Of a DNA stretch of 64,000 nucleotides, positions 44,143 through 53,506 are shown piece after piece. The notes beneath the pieces were generated by a model. That model did no database searches. It saw only the letters and a program-made list of their open reading frames with translations, and was not told the origin of the DNA. A program made the position numbers and the translations under genes. The stretch covers positions 186,001 to 250,000 of the forward strand of contig JAEYGZ010000048.1 of NCBI GenBank assembly GCA_023409535.1, written 5' to 3'. Source of the stretch: Bacillota bacterium (lineage in GTDB: Bacteria > Bacillota > Clostridia > Lachnospirales > Lachnospiraceae). Position 1 is the first letter of the stretch, and each line of letters opens with the position of its first letter.

Positions 44143-45251
44143 TACTTTGCCTCCTTTCTGCGTATTCTCTTAATGAATCTGGAGAAAGCGGCATTCATAA
44201 TTAATGCAAAGGCAGAAAAATAAATGATAACCGAGATTACGATATCGATAATCTCCGGTTTATAGCCCAGCAAGCTTGCCAGGGTGCCGCCCCGCTGGAT
44301 ATGGGAGATAAAGATTGCGGAAAATATAATTCCTATCGGATTGGAAAAGCCAAGGAGCGCAACCGCGATACCATTGAAACCGTTGGCAGCAATTACACTG
44401 ATGGGTTCATAGGTCATACTGCTTCCCTGTATTGTGGAGGGCGCCAGAATATAAAAGGCACCGCCGAGACCTGACAGGCCTCCTGCAATTACCATTGCAA
44501 GGATTGTATTTCTCTTATCATTCATACCGGCATATTTGCTGGCAAATTTATTAAAACCGGTTGCTTTGAGCTCATATCCGAAGGTTGTCTTATGAAGTAC
44601 GATGTATAATACAATTGCAATGATAATCGCTATAAAAATAGAAAAGTTAACATTGGAGTTCTCCACGCCCAGGGATGGGATCTGCGCAGAAGCCGGCAGA
44701 TATGCGGTTCTGGTTTTCATGGAAACATACATGGTACCGTTCTTCTGAACCAGCATGTCCACCAGATACATTCCTATATAATTGAACATAATGGAGGTGA
44801 TCACTTCATTTACATTACAAAGTGCTTTTAAGATACCCGGAATAAAGCCCCACAGCATACCGCCGATCAGACCCGCAAGCACACAGATGATCCAGTGAAG
44901 TCCATCGGGAGTCTTCCACATAAAGCCAACATACATGGCAAAAAATATGCCCATGGTATATTGACCGGAAGCACCGATATTAAATAATCCCATTTTAAAG
45001 GCAAAACCAACGGAAAGACCTGTCATTAAAATAGGGGTGGCAAAGTAAAACACGTCTCCAAGTCTGCTAAAGCCGCCGAACAATACTTTGCTAAAGCCTA
45101 GACCGGCGTTGGCAGGAAGAGCAAACACCATAACCAGAAAGCCGAAGATCAGACCAAGCACGATCGCAAGTAACGCTGCCGTAAAGGTAGAGAACCCTTT
45201 TGTACCGGTAATTGCTCTTAAGCGGCCAGGAGAAAATAATTTATTCTGCAT
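44142..45251 (-). CDS. Nucleoside ABC transporter permease 1 (BmpB/YufP-like)
   Basis: 369 aa with about nine helices; GLFNIGASGQYTMGIFFAMYVG and ATGFNKFASKYAGMNDKRNTILAMVIAGGLSGLGGAFY are recognisable. ATG at 45251 has AAGGAG upstream and overlaps the end of the ATPase gene. Confidence 0.85.
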   Translation of the reverse strand: MQNKLFSPGRLRAITGTKGFSTFTAALLAIVLGLIFGFLVMVFALPANAGLGFSKVLFGGFSRLGDVFYFATPILMTGLSVGFAFKMGLFNIGASGQYTMGIFFAMYVGFMWKTPDGLHWIICVLAGLIGGMLWGFIPGILKALCNVNEVITSIMFNYIGMYLVDMLVQKNGTMYVSMKTRTAYLPASAQIPSLGVENSNVNFSIFIAIIIAIVLYIVLHKTTFGYELKATGFNKFASKYAGMNDKRNTILAMVIAGGLSGLGGAFYILAPSTIQGSSMTYEPISVIAANGFNGIAVALLGFSNPIGIIFSAIFISHIQRGGTLASLLGYKPEIIDIVISVIIYFSAFALIMNAAFSRFIKRIRRKEAK

Positions 45252-46788
45252 GTTCCTTCTCCTTTCCAACGTTACGTTTTGCACCGGACATGTAGAGTCC
45301 CAATTCCTGAACTGTCACCTTCTTCGGGTCCAGTTCTCCTACGATCTCACCCTCATACATCACTAAGATTCTATCACTGACATTCATTACCTCATCTAAC
45401 TCCAGAGATATCAGGAGAACGCCCTTCCCTTCATCACGGTTATGAACCAATTGCTTATGGATAAATTCTATGGCTCCGACATCCAGGCCACGGGTAGGCT
45501 GCACGGCAACTAAGAGTTCATGCTTTTTATCCAATTCTCTCGCGATAATCGCCTTCTGCTGGTTACCGCCTGACATACTGCGGGTCATAGTGACCGGTCC
45601 CTGACCGCTTCTTACATCATATTGATCTATCAACTGATTTGCATAGGAACGAACCTCAGACTTTCTGATAAATCCATGCTTCTGAAATTCCGGCTGCCAA
45701 TAGCACTGCAATACGATATTATTCTCCAGCGAATAATCCAGTACCAGACCGTATTTGTGACGGTCCTCGGGAATATGGCTCATACCGGCTTTGGACCTCT
45801 TACGTATGGAGGCTCTGGTAATATCCCTGCCTTGGATACTTATCTCGCCCTTACTCAGCTTTTCAAGGCCGGTAATGGCAGAAATAAGCTCTGTCTGGCC
45901 ATTGCCTTCAATACCGGCAAGACAGACGATTTCTCCTGCTTTTACTTCAAAGGATACATCCTTAACCGCATGCTTTTTGCTGGTTCTGGAAGGAACAGAG
46001 ATATCCTTAACAGACAGAACCACATCCCCGGCCTGGCATTCCGCCTTATCCACGGTAAAGCTGATCTCCCTGCCAACCATCATATGGGATAATTCTTCCT
46101 TGGAGGTATTCTTTATTTCAACAGTTCCGATACATTTTCCCTTGCGAAGGACTGTACAACGATCGGCTACCGACATGATCTCGTTTAATTTGTGTGTAAT
46201 AAACAAAATAGATTTGCCCTCTCTGGCAAAGCCCCTCATGATCTCCATCAGTTCATCTATCTCCTGAGGTGTCAGGACGGCAGTCGGTTCGTCAAAAATA
46301 AGAATATCATTGTCGCGATATAGCATTTTCAAAATCTCAACACGTTGCTGCATTCCAACGGAAATCTTCTCAATCAGGGCATCCGGATCTACCTGAAGTC
46401 CATATTTCTTGCTTAAGGCGATGACTTTTTCCCTGGCTTCCTTCTTCTGCAAAAAACCAAGCTTGTTCGGTTCCACACCAAGAATGATGTTTTCAAGAAC
46501 CGTAAATATTTCAACTAATTTAAAATGCTGATGTACCATGCCAATTCCAAGACTATTAGCATCATTTGGGTTGTTAATCTTAACAACTTCACCGTTCTTT
46601 TTAACCTCTCCCTTTTCCGCCTGATACAGACCAAAAAGCACACTCATAAGCGTGGATTTCCCTGCACCGTTTTCTCCGAGCAGCGCATGAATCTCGCCCT
46701 TTTTTAATTGAAGGGTAATATCATCGTTGGCTATAATTCCAGGAAATTCTTTTGTAATATGAAGCATCTCAATAATATAATTTTCCAC
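45241..46788 (-). CDS. Nucleoside ABC transporter ATP-binding protein (double ATPase)
   Basis: 515 aa with two ABC domains, as in sugar and nucleoside importers. The first has Walker A GENGAGKST, Walker B LIFDEPTAVLT; its signature region reads ISVGMQQR. The second has a Gly-rich GIEGNGQTE in place of Walker A, and signature MSGGNQQK. The second site is degenerate, as in this family. The likely start is GTG at 46788, with GGTGAGG upstream; an ATG at 46848 gives a longer N terminus. Confidence 0.85.
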   Translation of the reverse strand: MENYIIEMLHITKEFPGIIANDDITLQLKKGEIHALLGENGAGKSTLMSVLFGLYQAEKGEVKKNGEVVKINNPNDANSLGIGMVHQHFKLVEIFTVLENIILGVEPNKLGFLQKKEAREKVIALSKKYGLQVDPDALIEKISVGMQQRVEILKMLYRDNDILIFDEPTAVLTPQEIDELMEIMRGFAREGKSILFITHKLNEIMSVADRCTVLRKGKCIGTVEIKNTSKEELSHMMVGREISFTVDKAECQAGDVVLSVKDISVPSRTSKKHAVKDVSFEVKAGEIVCLAGIEGNGQTELISAITGLEKLSKGEISIQGRDITRASIRKRSKAGMSHIPEDRHKYGLVLDYSLENNIVLQCYWQPEFQKHGFIRKSEVRSYANQLIDQYDVRSGQGPVTMTRSMSGGNQQKAIIARELDKKHELLVAVQPTRGLDVGAIEFIHKQLVHNRDEGKGVLLISLELDEVMNVSDRILVMYEGEIVGELDPKKVTVQELGLYMSGAKRNVGKEKEHAE

Positions 46789-46870
46789 GTTAACCTCACC
46801 ATTATTAAAAAGTTGTCGGAACGAATAACGCATGTGCCAAAGTGGCATATTGCCGGCCCGGGCACACTAT

Positions 46871-46903
46871 AAAGGGGGAAAAGGTATCTGCCTTTTCCCC
46901 CTT
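46871..46903 (-). terminator. Hairpin between the BMP lipoprotein and ATPase genes
   Basis: AAGGGGGAAAAGG pairs with CCTTTTCCCCCTT with a 6-nt loop; the minus strand continues TTATAG. It is probably a partial terminator giving more lipoprotein than transporter (inference). Confidence 0.75.
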
Positions 46904-46995
46904 GAACTTACTGACATAAGGCTCAGACCATTATGCATATCACTCTCATAAGTCCATCCTGCGAATTATTGAAAGGCATAATTCACACTTAGGTA

Positions 46996-48204
46996 CTACT
47001 GTCTTGTGGTAACAGCAACCTTTGATAAGCTAAGACCAGCTTTTAACTCATCAGCTGTTGCATAACCGTTAGGATCAGCAACGGTAATGGTTCTAACCGG
47101 GACTTTAGATCCGTCTGCCAAAGTCTTAAATACCGCATCATAAGCTTCCTTGTTAAAGGAAGTAAAACGGTCAAATGCATCTGCTGTTGCATCGCCAATT
47201 ACTTCGGTAGGAAGACCTACACCGTCATTTGCCGCATTAAAGTAAGTGGTCTTACCTGCATAGGTATCCCAGTTATTTGTCTTATAGATAGATTCAAGTA
47301 CTGCAATAACAGAAACACCAAGGCCCTTTGTTGCGGAGGTGATAACCGTTTCACTGTCGTATCTCTGGTCAACGTCAACACCAATTACCTTCGCACCGGC
47401 TTCGCTTGCCGCAGCCATAACGCTCTTACCGACAGGTCCGCCACAGGCAAAGATTACCTGGGTGCCTTCCTGATATATGGTCTTTGCGGTAGCCTTATTG
47501 GTATCTGTCTCTGCAAAATCTCCGGTATAATGATAAATAACGGAAATGGAACCGTCAGCCTTGCCAAGCTCCGCTGCTGCATCTTCTGCTCCCTGAAGGA
47601 AGCCATAGCCGTAAGCCTGAACTGCCGGAACCGCCATACCACCCATGAAACCAAGCTTTGTATAGCCATCCTTTACTGCAGCATAGCCAACCAGATAACC
47701 AGGCTGCTCTTCTGCGTACATAATACTTGCTACATTGCTCTTTGTCTCATAGGTTGAATAATCGGCAGTATGAGGAGCACCGTCAAGAAAGATGAATTTC
47801 ACATCGGGATATTTTGTCTGTGCTTCATAAATTGGAACTTCAAACAAATATCCGGGAGTTACAATTACCTTTGCACCACCTGCAACAGCGTTATCAATTG
47901 CCGCCAGATAACCTGCATCGGAAGCCTCTTCGGGTTTAATATACTGCTTCGTGATATTATTCTCATCAGCGAATTTTACAACACCTTCCCAAGCACCTTG
48001 GTTAAAGGACTTGTCATCAATATTGCCTTTGTCTGTGATTAATGCGATTTCTGAACCTGTACTGCCGGGAGCAGTTGTGGGAGCTGTGGTAGCAGTTGCA
48101 CCGTTATCTCCGGCGGGAGTACCATTGTTGTCCGCCTTGGTTCCGCAACCCACGAGTGCAAAGGCGACAACTAAAACCATTACTACTGATAAAATTTTCT
48201 TCAT
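46996..48204 (-). CDS. BMP family nucleoside-binding lipoprotein
   Basis: 402 aa. Lipoprotein signal with lipobox LVGCG, Thr/Ala/Pro-rich linker (TPAGDNGATATTAPTTAPG), then the BMP/PnrA domain (ALITDKGNIDDKSFNQGAWEGV; KVIGVDVDQRYDS). PnrA-like proteins bind purine nucleosides. ATG at 48204 has AGGAGG upstream. First gene of the uptake operon. Confidence 0.9.
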   Translation of the reverse strand: MKKILSVVMVLVVAFALVGCGTKADNNGTPAGDNGATATTAPTTAPGSTGSEIALITDKGNIDDKSFNQGAWEGVVKFADENNITKQYIKPEEASDAGYLAAIDNAVAGGAKVIVTPGYLFEVPIYEAQTKYPDVKFIFLDGAPHTADYSTYETKSNVASIMYAEEQPGYLVGYAAVKDGYTKLGFMGGMAVPAVQAYGYGFLQGAEDAAAELGKADGSISVIYHYTGDFAETDTNKATAKTIYQEGTQVIFACGGPVGKSVMAAASEAGAKVIGVDVDQRYDSETVITSATKGLGVSVIAVLESIYKTNNWDTYAGKTTYFNAANDGVGLPTEVIGDATADAFDRFTSFNKEAYDAVFKTLADGSKVPVRTITVADPNGYATADELKAGLSLSKVAVTTRQ

Positions 48205-48232
48205 AGATCTTCCTCCTGAATTAATATAATCA

Positions 48233-48266
48233 CCCGGAAACTCTCCGACCATGGAAAATTTCCGGG
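48233..48266 (-). promoter_or_regulatory. Leader hairpin of the nucleoside uptake operon
   Basis: CCCGGAAA pairs with TTTCCGGG across about 18 nt between promoter and lipoprotein gene. Too short to be a purine riboswitch; role unknown. Confidence 0.5.
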
Positions 48267-48283
48267 ACAACCATTACAGATGA

Positions 48284-48312
48284 ATAATACCATATTAAGG
48301 CATAAGATTCAA
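48284..48312 (-). promoter_or_regulatory. Promoter of the nucleoside uptake operon
   Basis: -35 TTGAAT (48307-48312), 17-bp spacer, -10 TATTAT (48284-48289). Confidence 0.65.
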
Positions 48313-48340
48313 TACCGCCTGTATATACTTATCTATTTTT

Positions 48341-48829
48341 TTATAACGATTTCAGCCGCTTCATAATCATGGCGGCAAGAATGCCGATCAAAGCTCCTGT
48401 TATCACACCGGATACCAGCAGGAAAGGCAGATAATAAATGATCTTAATATTATCCACAACATAAATAGAAACAATTATCTGTCCTATATTATGTGCAATT
48501 CCGCCGATAATACTTACACCGGTCATACTAAATAATTTTGATTTTTTAAACAGAACCATCATCAGCCAGCTTAAAATACCACCGGCCATGGAGAACATCA
48601 TTGTGGACGGGCTGCCAAAGGTAAAGCCGACCAGAATAATTCGAAGAATTGACAGGGAAAAAGCTTCTTTTACCCCCATTTTATATAATGCAACAATTAC
48701 CACCAGATTTGCCAGACCCATCTTAATTCCCGGGATTGACAAGGTAAGCGGGAATAAACTTTCAATATAGCTTAATATAAATGCCAATGCTACCAGTAAT
48801 CCATAGAGCGCTATTTTCTTTGCCTTCAT
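48341..48829 (-). CDS. Gx transporter family protein
   Basis: 162 aa with four to five helices; ALAFILSYIESLFPLTLSIPGIKMGLANLVVIVALY is the family start. Once annotated as heptaprenyl diphosphate synthase component I; ECF-type S-component-like. Its start is nine bases after the NusG-II gene stop, a common pairing. Confidence 0.8.
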   Translation of the reverse strand: MKAKKIALYGLLVALAFILSYIESLFPLTLSIPGIKMGLANLVVIVALYKMGVKEAFSLSILRIILVGFTFGSPSTMMFSMAGGILSWLMMVLFKKSKLFSMTGVSIIGGIAHNIGQIIVSIYVVDNIKIIYYLPFLLVSGVITGALIGILAAMIMKRLKSL

Positions 48830-48838
48830 CCCGACTCC

Positions 48839-49207
48839 TTATTGTGCAATAATATCTACATCACTGTCCTCGCCATCCGTGATCTCCAATACCACCTTAT
48901 TGGGAAGGCATACGATGGTTTCATTATTGTAATGAATCCTGGCATGTTTAACACATACCTTGTCCGGACAGTTCGCTTCTGTCATATCAACGTATCCGTC
49001 CTTGATCACAAAGGTATTCGTCTCTCCATGCTCTCCGTCCAGGGTAAAGGTGGTATCCTCATCCAGGGGAAATGTCTTATAAACCTCGCCCCCGATTGTC
49101 ACAACAACCTGGCTGCCTTCCTTTTTTGTAATATTCATAAAGGCAAAGATGCCGACTACCAATAATACTACAATACCGACTAATATCAGATCATTCTTCC
49201 TAATCAT
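48839..49207 (-). CDS. NusG domain II-containing membrane-anchored protein
   Basis: 122 aa. One N-terminal helix (LILVGIVVLLVVGIFAFM), then a NusG domain II-like fold with the CPDKVCVKHARI motif. It often accompanies Gx transporters and FMN/Rnf genes. Function unknown. Confidence 0.8.
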   Translation of the reverse strand: MIRKNDLILVGIVVLLVVGIFAFMNITKKEGSQVVVTIGGEVYKTFPLDEDTTFTLDGEHGETNTFVIKDGYVDMTEANCPDKVCVKHARIHYNNETIVCLPNKVVLEITDGEDSDVDIIAQ

Positions 49208-49328
49208 GCCTTCTCCCGATTTTTACATATTTCATTTGCTTCTCCCATAACTCCCCGATATTCACGCTGGATTTGGTTCCGCTTCGATAATATTAATATC
49301 ATCGGGAAGCTATGTCAAGTGAAATGAA

Positions 49329-50153
49329 TTATATCTGTTCAAGGCTGTCCGTCAGCTTATCAAGCCACTCTCCCTCATACAGCTCAATCATACCCCGGTC
49401 ACAGGCTGATGCCAGCTTAGGATTAATCGGGAGTTTTGCAAAATTGTCAATTTGATATTTTTCTGCTATTTCATCAATATGACTCTCTCCGAAGATCGGG
49501 TATTCCTTACCGCAATCCGGACATACAAAGTAAGACATATTTTCTACCAGGCCGAGGATCGGAATATTCATCATCTTTGCCATTTTAACCGCCTTGCCGA
49601 CAATCATGGACACCAGTTCCTGAGGTGAGGTTACAATAATGATACCATCCACCGGAAGAGATTGAAATACCGTCAGCGGTACGTCTCCGGTACCCGGAGG
49701 CATATCCACAAACATATAATCGATATCCGTCCAGATGACATCGGACCAAAATTGCTTTACTGTTCCTGCAATCACAGGACCTCTCCAGACAACCGGGTCA
49801 GTCTCCTCCGGCAGCAGAAGGTTGATCGACATCAGCTCAATACCGGTACTGCTCAGAGCCGGTAAGATTCCGGCACCATTGCTTTCTGCCTTCTCTTTTA
49901 TCCCAAAGACCCTGGGTATGGATGGGCCGGTGATATCCGCATCCAGGATTGCGGTTCTATATCCTCTCCTGTTCATATTCACCGACATCAGGGATGTAAC
50001 CAGAGATTTTCCTACTCCGCCCTTACCGCTGACTACACCGATTACCTTTTTAATACTGCTAAGTTCATGCGGTTTCACAGAAAAATCATTCTTAACCTTT
50101 CGGTCTGCGCAATTTGACGCACAGCTATCACAATTGTTATCGCAACTGCTCAT
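49329..50153 (-). CDS. Mrp/NBP35 family Fe-S cluster carrier ATPase
   Basis: 274 aa. Deviant Walker A GKGGVGKS and Switch I DADITGPS, and a CPDCG pair (CxxC) that binds the shared [4Fe-4S] cluster. The N terminus carries extra Cys (SSCDNNCDSCASNCADRK). Delivers Fe-S clusters to apo-proteins, fitting the many iron-sulfur proteins in this window. Good ribosome binding site at 50153. Confidence 0.9.
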   Translation of the reverse strand: MSSCDNNCDSCASNCADRKVKNDFSVKPHELSSIKKVIGVVSGKGGVGKSLVTSLMSVNMNRRGYRTAILDADITGPSIPRVFGIKEKAESNGAGILPALSSTGIELMSINLLLPEETDPVVWRGPVIAGTVKQFWSDVIWTDIDYMFVDMPPGTGDVPLTVFQSLPVDGIIIVTSPQELVSMIVGKAVKMAKMMNIPILGLVENMSYFVCPDCGKEYPIFGESHIDEIAEKYQIDNFAKLPINPKLASACDRGMIELYEGEWLDKLTDSLEQI

Positions 50154-50305
50154 TTATTCTCTTCCTTTCAACGTTTCCGTAAGAATGCTCCCACTCGCTT
50201 TGTAATTATACCCCTTTACTTTGATATGTCAATGGCCTATCCATTGAACATGCGCGACCTTCCCTGAATATTATGATATATAACAACATGAAAGGAGTTA
50301 TTATT

Positions 50306-51331
50306 ATGCAGTTTCATATATTTTACACGTTTTCACCTTTCAATACTATTTTTGCATTTATGTCGCAAAACCTCGGGCTGATCATCGGCATTGGCGTAGT
50401 GCTGCTTGTACTTGTATATATTCCATTTTATATTGCAAGAAAAAAGAAACGTGAAAAATGGCACAATGTCGTTCATCCGGTCACTGAGATTATAGGTGAC
50501 TTTGCAGAGCGGCTGGATGAATTAAACCAGGAATTGAAGCCCTTTGGCTTCTTCTATGAACCATATCAGGACATTTTCCTGTCTTTAATGTATCCATGGC
50601 AGAGAGACCTGGGTTATTGCAGACTTTATGACGAGGCAAGTGCTGCAATGAGCATGATTATAGATTGTGAGCCGATTACCTTTGAATATGACAATAAAAG
50701 GTGGCTGATTGAGTTTTGGAAGGGACAGTACGGAATGACTACGGGAGGAGAAGTCGGAATTTACAGTACCACAGGTCCCGATTTGAATATACCAGGTGTA
50801 TTTAACGGTACGTTTTACTTTTGCGTAAAGGATGAGGACTGTATCAATATGTCCTTTGTCTTTAAGAAAAAAGGAAATATCCTTTTTACCAGAAGCGGCT
50901 ACCACTGGTGGCTGACCGGCTTTAAGCTCGGAGAATTCACAAAGCCTTCGGATCTCACCATGGATATTACACTGGATTTATATGATAAGAAGATGGCGGA
51001 TGCATTTGTAACTGCTCTAAAGAAAACCGGTTATAAGGAAGAAAAGGAATATGTTGTTCAAGGAAGAAGGGTAATCGTCCGATTCTCGAAGCCGCATACC
51101 AAACAGCCGCTGACCCGTTCCGGAATCACTGAATTCATCATGATGCGCAACAATGAATCCCTGTGCAGCTCCTATAACTATCTTACCGAGGCCTATACCG
51201 ATACCCTGGATAAACTCGAAATCGTACGCAATGAGGCCCCGAATATGTATAATCAAATTCTCAATCTCGGTAAGCCAAAAGCAGTGTTTGAATCCTATAA
51301 CACCATTAAAAATTACCTCAACAAATCATAG
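50306..51331 (+). CDS. DUF4474 domain protein, membrane-anchored
   Basis: 341 aa from ATG at 50306 (AAAGGAG upstream). One helix (about 21-43), then a DUF4474 domain with the block RWLIEFWKGQYGMTTGGEVGIY. Function unknown; common in Lachnospiraceae. It ends 22 bp before the metallophosphoesterase gene, probably the same operon. Confidence 0.8.
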   Translation: MQFHIFYTFSPFNTIFAFMSQNLGLIIGIGVVLLVLVYIPFYIARKKKREKWHNVVHPVTEIIGDFAERLDELNQELKPFGFFYEPYQDIFLSLMYPWQRDLGYCRLYDEASAAMSMIIDCEPITFEYDNKRWLIEFWKGQYGMTTGGEVGIYSTTGPDLNIPGVFNGTFYFCVKDEDCINMSFVFKKKGNILFTRSGYHWWLTGFKLGEFTKPSDLTMDITLDLYDKKMADAFVTALKKTGYKEEKEYVVQGRRVIVRFSKPHTKQPLTRSGITEFIMMRNNESLCSSYNYLTEAYTDTLDKLEIVRNEAPNMYNQILNLGKPKAVFESYNTIKNYLNKS

Positions 51332-51353
51332 TCAGGTAAAGGAAGTGAATTTA

Positions 51354-52262
51354 TTGTCAGCATCAAAACGTCTATCCCAGGTTCTGAAAGCCTCGAAAGT
51401 ATACAACTTTGATGATGACTCCCGCATCGTAATAATGAGCGACTGCCACCGGGGCAATGGCAGTTGGGGAGATAATTTTTTAGGTAATCAGAATTTATTT
51501 TTTGCCGCCTTATACCATTATTTAGATAACGGATATACTTATATCGAGATTGGCGATGGGGACGAATTATGGGAGAACAGATCCATTGAAGACATCATAG
51601 CTGCCCATAGTGATGCATTCTGGCTGATGTCCTTGTTTTATAAGGACCATCGGCTCTTTATGCTGTATGGGAATCATGATATCGTAAAGAGGGATAAGAA
51701 ATATGTACAGACAAAATGCCACTCCTTTTATTGCGACAGCATAAATTCCCATACAGCTCTATTTCCCGGAATAGAGATGCTGGAAGGCTTGGTATTGCGT
51801 TACCGCAATACCAATAATTCTATCTTCTTAACACACGGCAACCAGGCTGACCCGATGAATGACCGCTATTGGAAGCTGACCCGTTTCATGGTCCGGTATG
51901 TATGGAGACCGCTTGAGCTTGTGGGAGTAAAGAATCCGACCAGTACATCCAAAAATTACAAATTAAAAAATAAAACAGAGAAGAAATTAGTGAATTTTGT
52001 AACCGAACAAAAACAAATGATGATCTGTGGGCATACCCACCGCCCTGTCTTCCCTAAGGTCGGAGAACCCCTTTATTTTAATGACGGCAGCTGCGTACAC
52101 CCTAGATGTATCACAGCCATAGAAATCAAGAGCGGAACCATCTCTCTGGTAAAATGGGCTGTAATGACCCGTCAGGACCGCACTCTGTACGTCGGGCGCG
52201 AGACGCTGGAACAACCGGTGCGGCTGACGGAATTCTTCCAGACATTGAATATGGTAAAGTAG
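51354..52262 (+). CDS. Metallophosphoesterase (calcineurin-like)
   Basis: 302 aa from TTG at 51354 (GGAAG eight bases upstream). The dinuclear-metal motifs are all visible: SDCHRGNG, GDGDELWEN, YGNHD, LTHGNQAD and CGHTHRP. The DCHRG/GDGDELW wording resembles UDP-2,3-diacylglucosamine hydrolase-like or LpxH-type phosphoesterases, but the substrate is unknown. A long upstream extension in the same frame overlaps the DUF4474 gene and was rejected. A 300-nt hairpin element begins 12 bases after its stop. Confidence 0.85.
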   Translation: MSASKRLSQVLKASKVYNFDDDSRIVIMSDCHRGNGSWGDNFLGNQNLFFAALYHYLDNGYTYIEIGDGDELWENRSIEDIIAAHSDAFWLMSLFYKDHRLFMLYGNHDIVKRDKKYVQTKCHSFYCDSINSHTALFPGIEMLEGLVLRYRNTNNSIFLTHGNQADPMNDRYWKLTRFMVRYVWRPLELVGVKNPTSTSKNYKLKNKTEKKLVNFVTEQKQMMICGHTHRPVFPKVGEPLYFNDGSCVHPRCITAIEIKSGTISLVKWAVMTRQDRTLYVGRETLEQPVRLTEFFQTLNMVK

Positions 52263-52273
52263 TAGGTTAAATA

Positions 52274-52572
52274 ACAAAGAAACGGACACAAGGAAAGGAT
52301 CCATATGGTCTGCAGAGAAAGCAGAGACTGCGATCTATTGTGCTAAGCTTTGAAACTATGGAAATAAAAATGAGTATAGTTCATGACAGTTTTACAGGTC
52401 GGCGCATCAGGGGCATCCATGCCCCATGCACCTAAATTTGCCGTCCTGGCAAATTTCCCTTCCGGTTGTGAGCATTTTTATTTCCATAGTTTCAAAGCTA
52501 AACACAATCACGATCTTGCCTGATGCTTTTTCTGCAGACCATATGGATCCTTTCCTTGTGTCCTGTCTTTGG
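52274..52572 (+). ncRNA. Candidate structured 3' element, copy A (long stem with two inner hairpins)
   Basis: Arms of about 98 nt (52275-52372 with 52473-52571) pair with few mismatches. Inside a 100-nt centre lie two hairpins: GGGGCA/TGCCCC (52410-52425) and AAATTTGCC/GGCAAATTT (52434-52456). Copy B at 52630-52935, in opposite orientation, has the same layout with different paired sequences, plus shared single-stranded-type motifs CAGAGAC (52322-52328), ATCTATTG (52333-52340) and GGTTGTGA (52464-52471). It starts 12 nt after the metallophosphoesterase stop. Whether it acts as RNA is not proven. Confidence 0.65.
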
Positions 52573-52629
52573 CCGGCTTAAAGCTATGTTTATTATTTAT
52601 CATACCACTCATTATAACTTTAAAGCGAA

Positions 52630-52935
52630 CCAATGTCAGGGAAGCAGGGGAAGGACTGAAGTAGTCCGTGTGAAATCATTAGGCAAAATCGTTATTGAAC
52701 TTAGTGTAAAGAAGGCAGAAATAAAAAATGGTCACAACCTGAGGGGGAGATTGCCATGGAGGGCAATCTCAGGCGCGTTGAACACGGAGGTTCATACGCG
52801 CCGGTCCCGTAAATCCTGCATCAAGGTTAACTCCATTTTTTATTTCTGCCTTCTTTACACTTAGTTTCAATAGATTGCGGTCTCTGATTTTCACACGGAC
52901 TACTTCAGTCCTTCTCCTGCTTCCCGTTCCTTTGT
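52630..52935 (-). ncRNA. Candidate structured 3' element, copy B (inverted relative to copy A)
   Basis: Read on the minus strand, directly after the flavin reductase stop (52943), it begins ACAAAGGAACGG (copy A: ACAAAGAAACGG) and folds like copy A. Outer arms GGGAAGCAGG/CCTGCTTCCC (from 52639 and 52925), inner hairpins GAGATTGCC/GGCAATCTC (52747-52770) and GGCGCGT/ACGCGCC (52772-52802). Motifs CAGAGAC (52880-52886), ATCTATTG (52868-52875) and GGTTGTGA (52732-52739) recur in the same places as in copy A. 52573-52629 between the copies holds nothing recognised. Confidence 0.65.
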
Positions 52936-52942
52936 CAGTAAA

Positions 52943-53506
52943 CTATTTCTTCTTCACCGAATATCCGAACTTCCCCAGAAGCTCCCCCAAGGAATAATAT
53001 TCCCCATGGGAGTAGACGATGAGTCCGGACTGGTTTAAATGGAAGCGTCCTTTCGCGTCCATATAGCGTTTGTCCACGGTTACACCTGCGACTTCTGCAA
53101 GGAACATGTCATGGGATCCAAGCGGGATAATCTGCTTTACGGTACATTCGATATTAACCGGGCTTTCCTCGATGCTTGGGGCATTCACATGAGAACCTTT
53201 TCGTGGCGTCAGCTTCATCTCCGTGAATTTATCAACCTCCCGGCCTGACTTTACACCACAGTAATCCGCTTTCTTTACCAGGTCCTTTGTCACCAGATTG
53301 ATTACAAATTGCTTGTTTTCTTTTATGATATCATAGGAATAGCGTTCCTTACGAATTGATATGGATACCATTGCAGGGCTGCTGCATACGGTGCCTGCCC
53401 AGGCAATCGTTATGATATTTGGTTTTTCCATACTGCCGCAGCTTACCATAACTGCCGGTATCGGATATAGCATATTTCCCGGTTTCCATTGCTCCTTCTC
53501 TGTCAT
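52943..53506 (-). CDS. Flavin reductase family protein (flavoredoxin-like)
   Basis: 187 aa. FMN-binding split-barrel: MLYPIPAVMVSCGSMEKPNIITIAWAGTVCSSPAMVSISIRKERYSYDII is the family core. It probably binds FMN tightly and moves electrons, or reduces free flavin. The nearby ferredoxin gene (53698) is a possible partner. Convergent with the metallophosphoesterase gene. Confidence 0.85.
   Translation of the reverse strand: MTEKEQWKPGNMLYPIPAVMVSCGSMEKPNIITIAWAGTVCSSPAMVSISIRKERYSYDIIKENKQFVINLVTKDLVKKADYCGVKSGREVDKFTEMKLTPRKGSHVNAPSIEESPVNIECTVKQIIPLGSHDMFLAEVAGVTVDKRYMDAKGRFHLNQSGLIVYSHGEYYSLGELLGKFGYSVKKK

Noticed and set aside
51153..51353. N-terminal extension of the metallophosphoesterase
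   Set aside because: It overlaps the DUF4474 coding region in another frame and is not like the family; TTG at 51354 has a ribosome binding site.
52523..52864. 113-codon plus-strand frame across the hairpin elements
   Set aside because: It crosses self-complementary DNA, has no ribosome binding site or domain, and is better explained by the structured elements.
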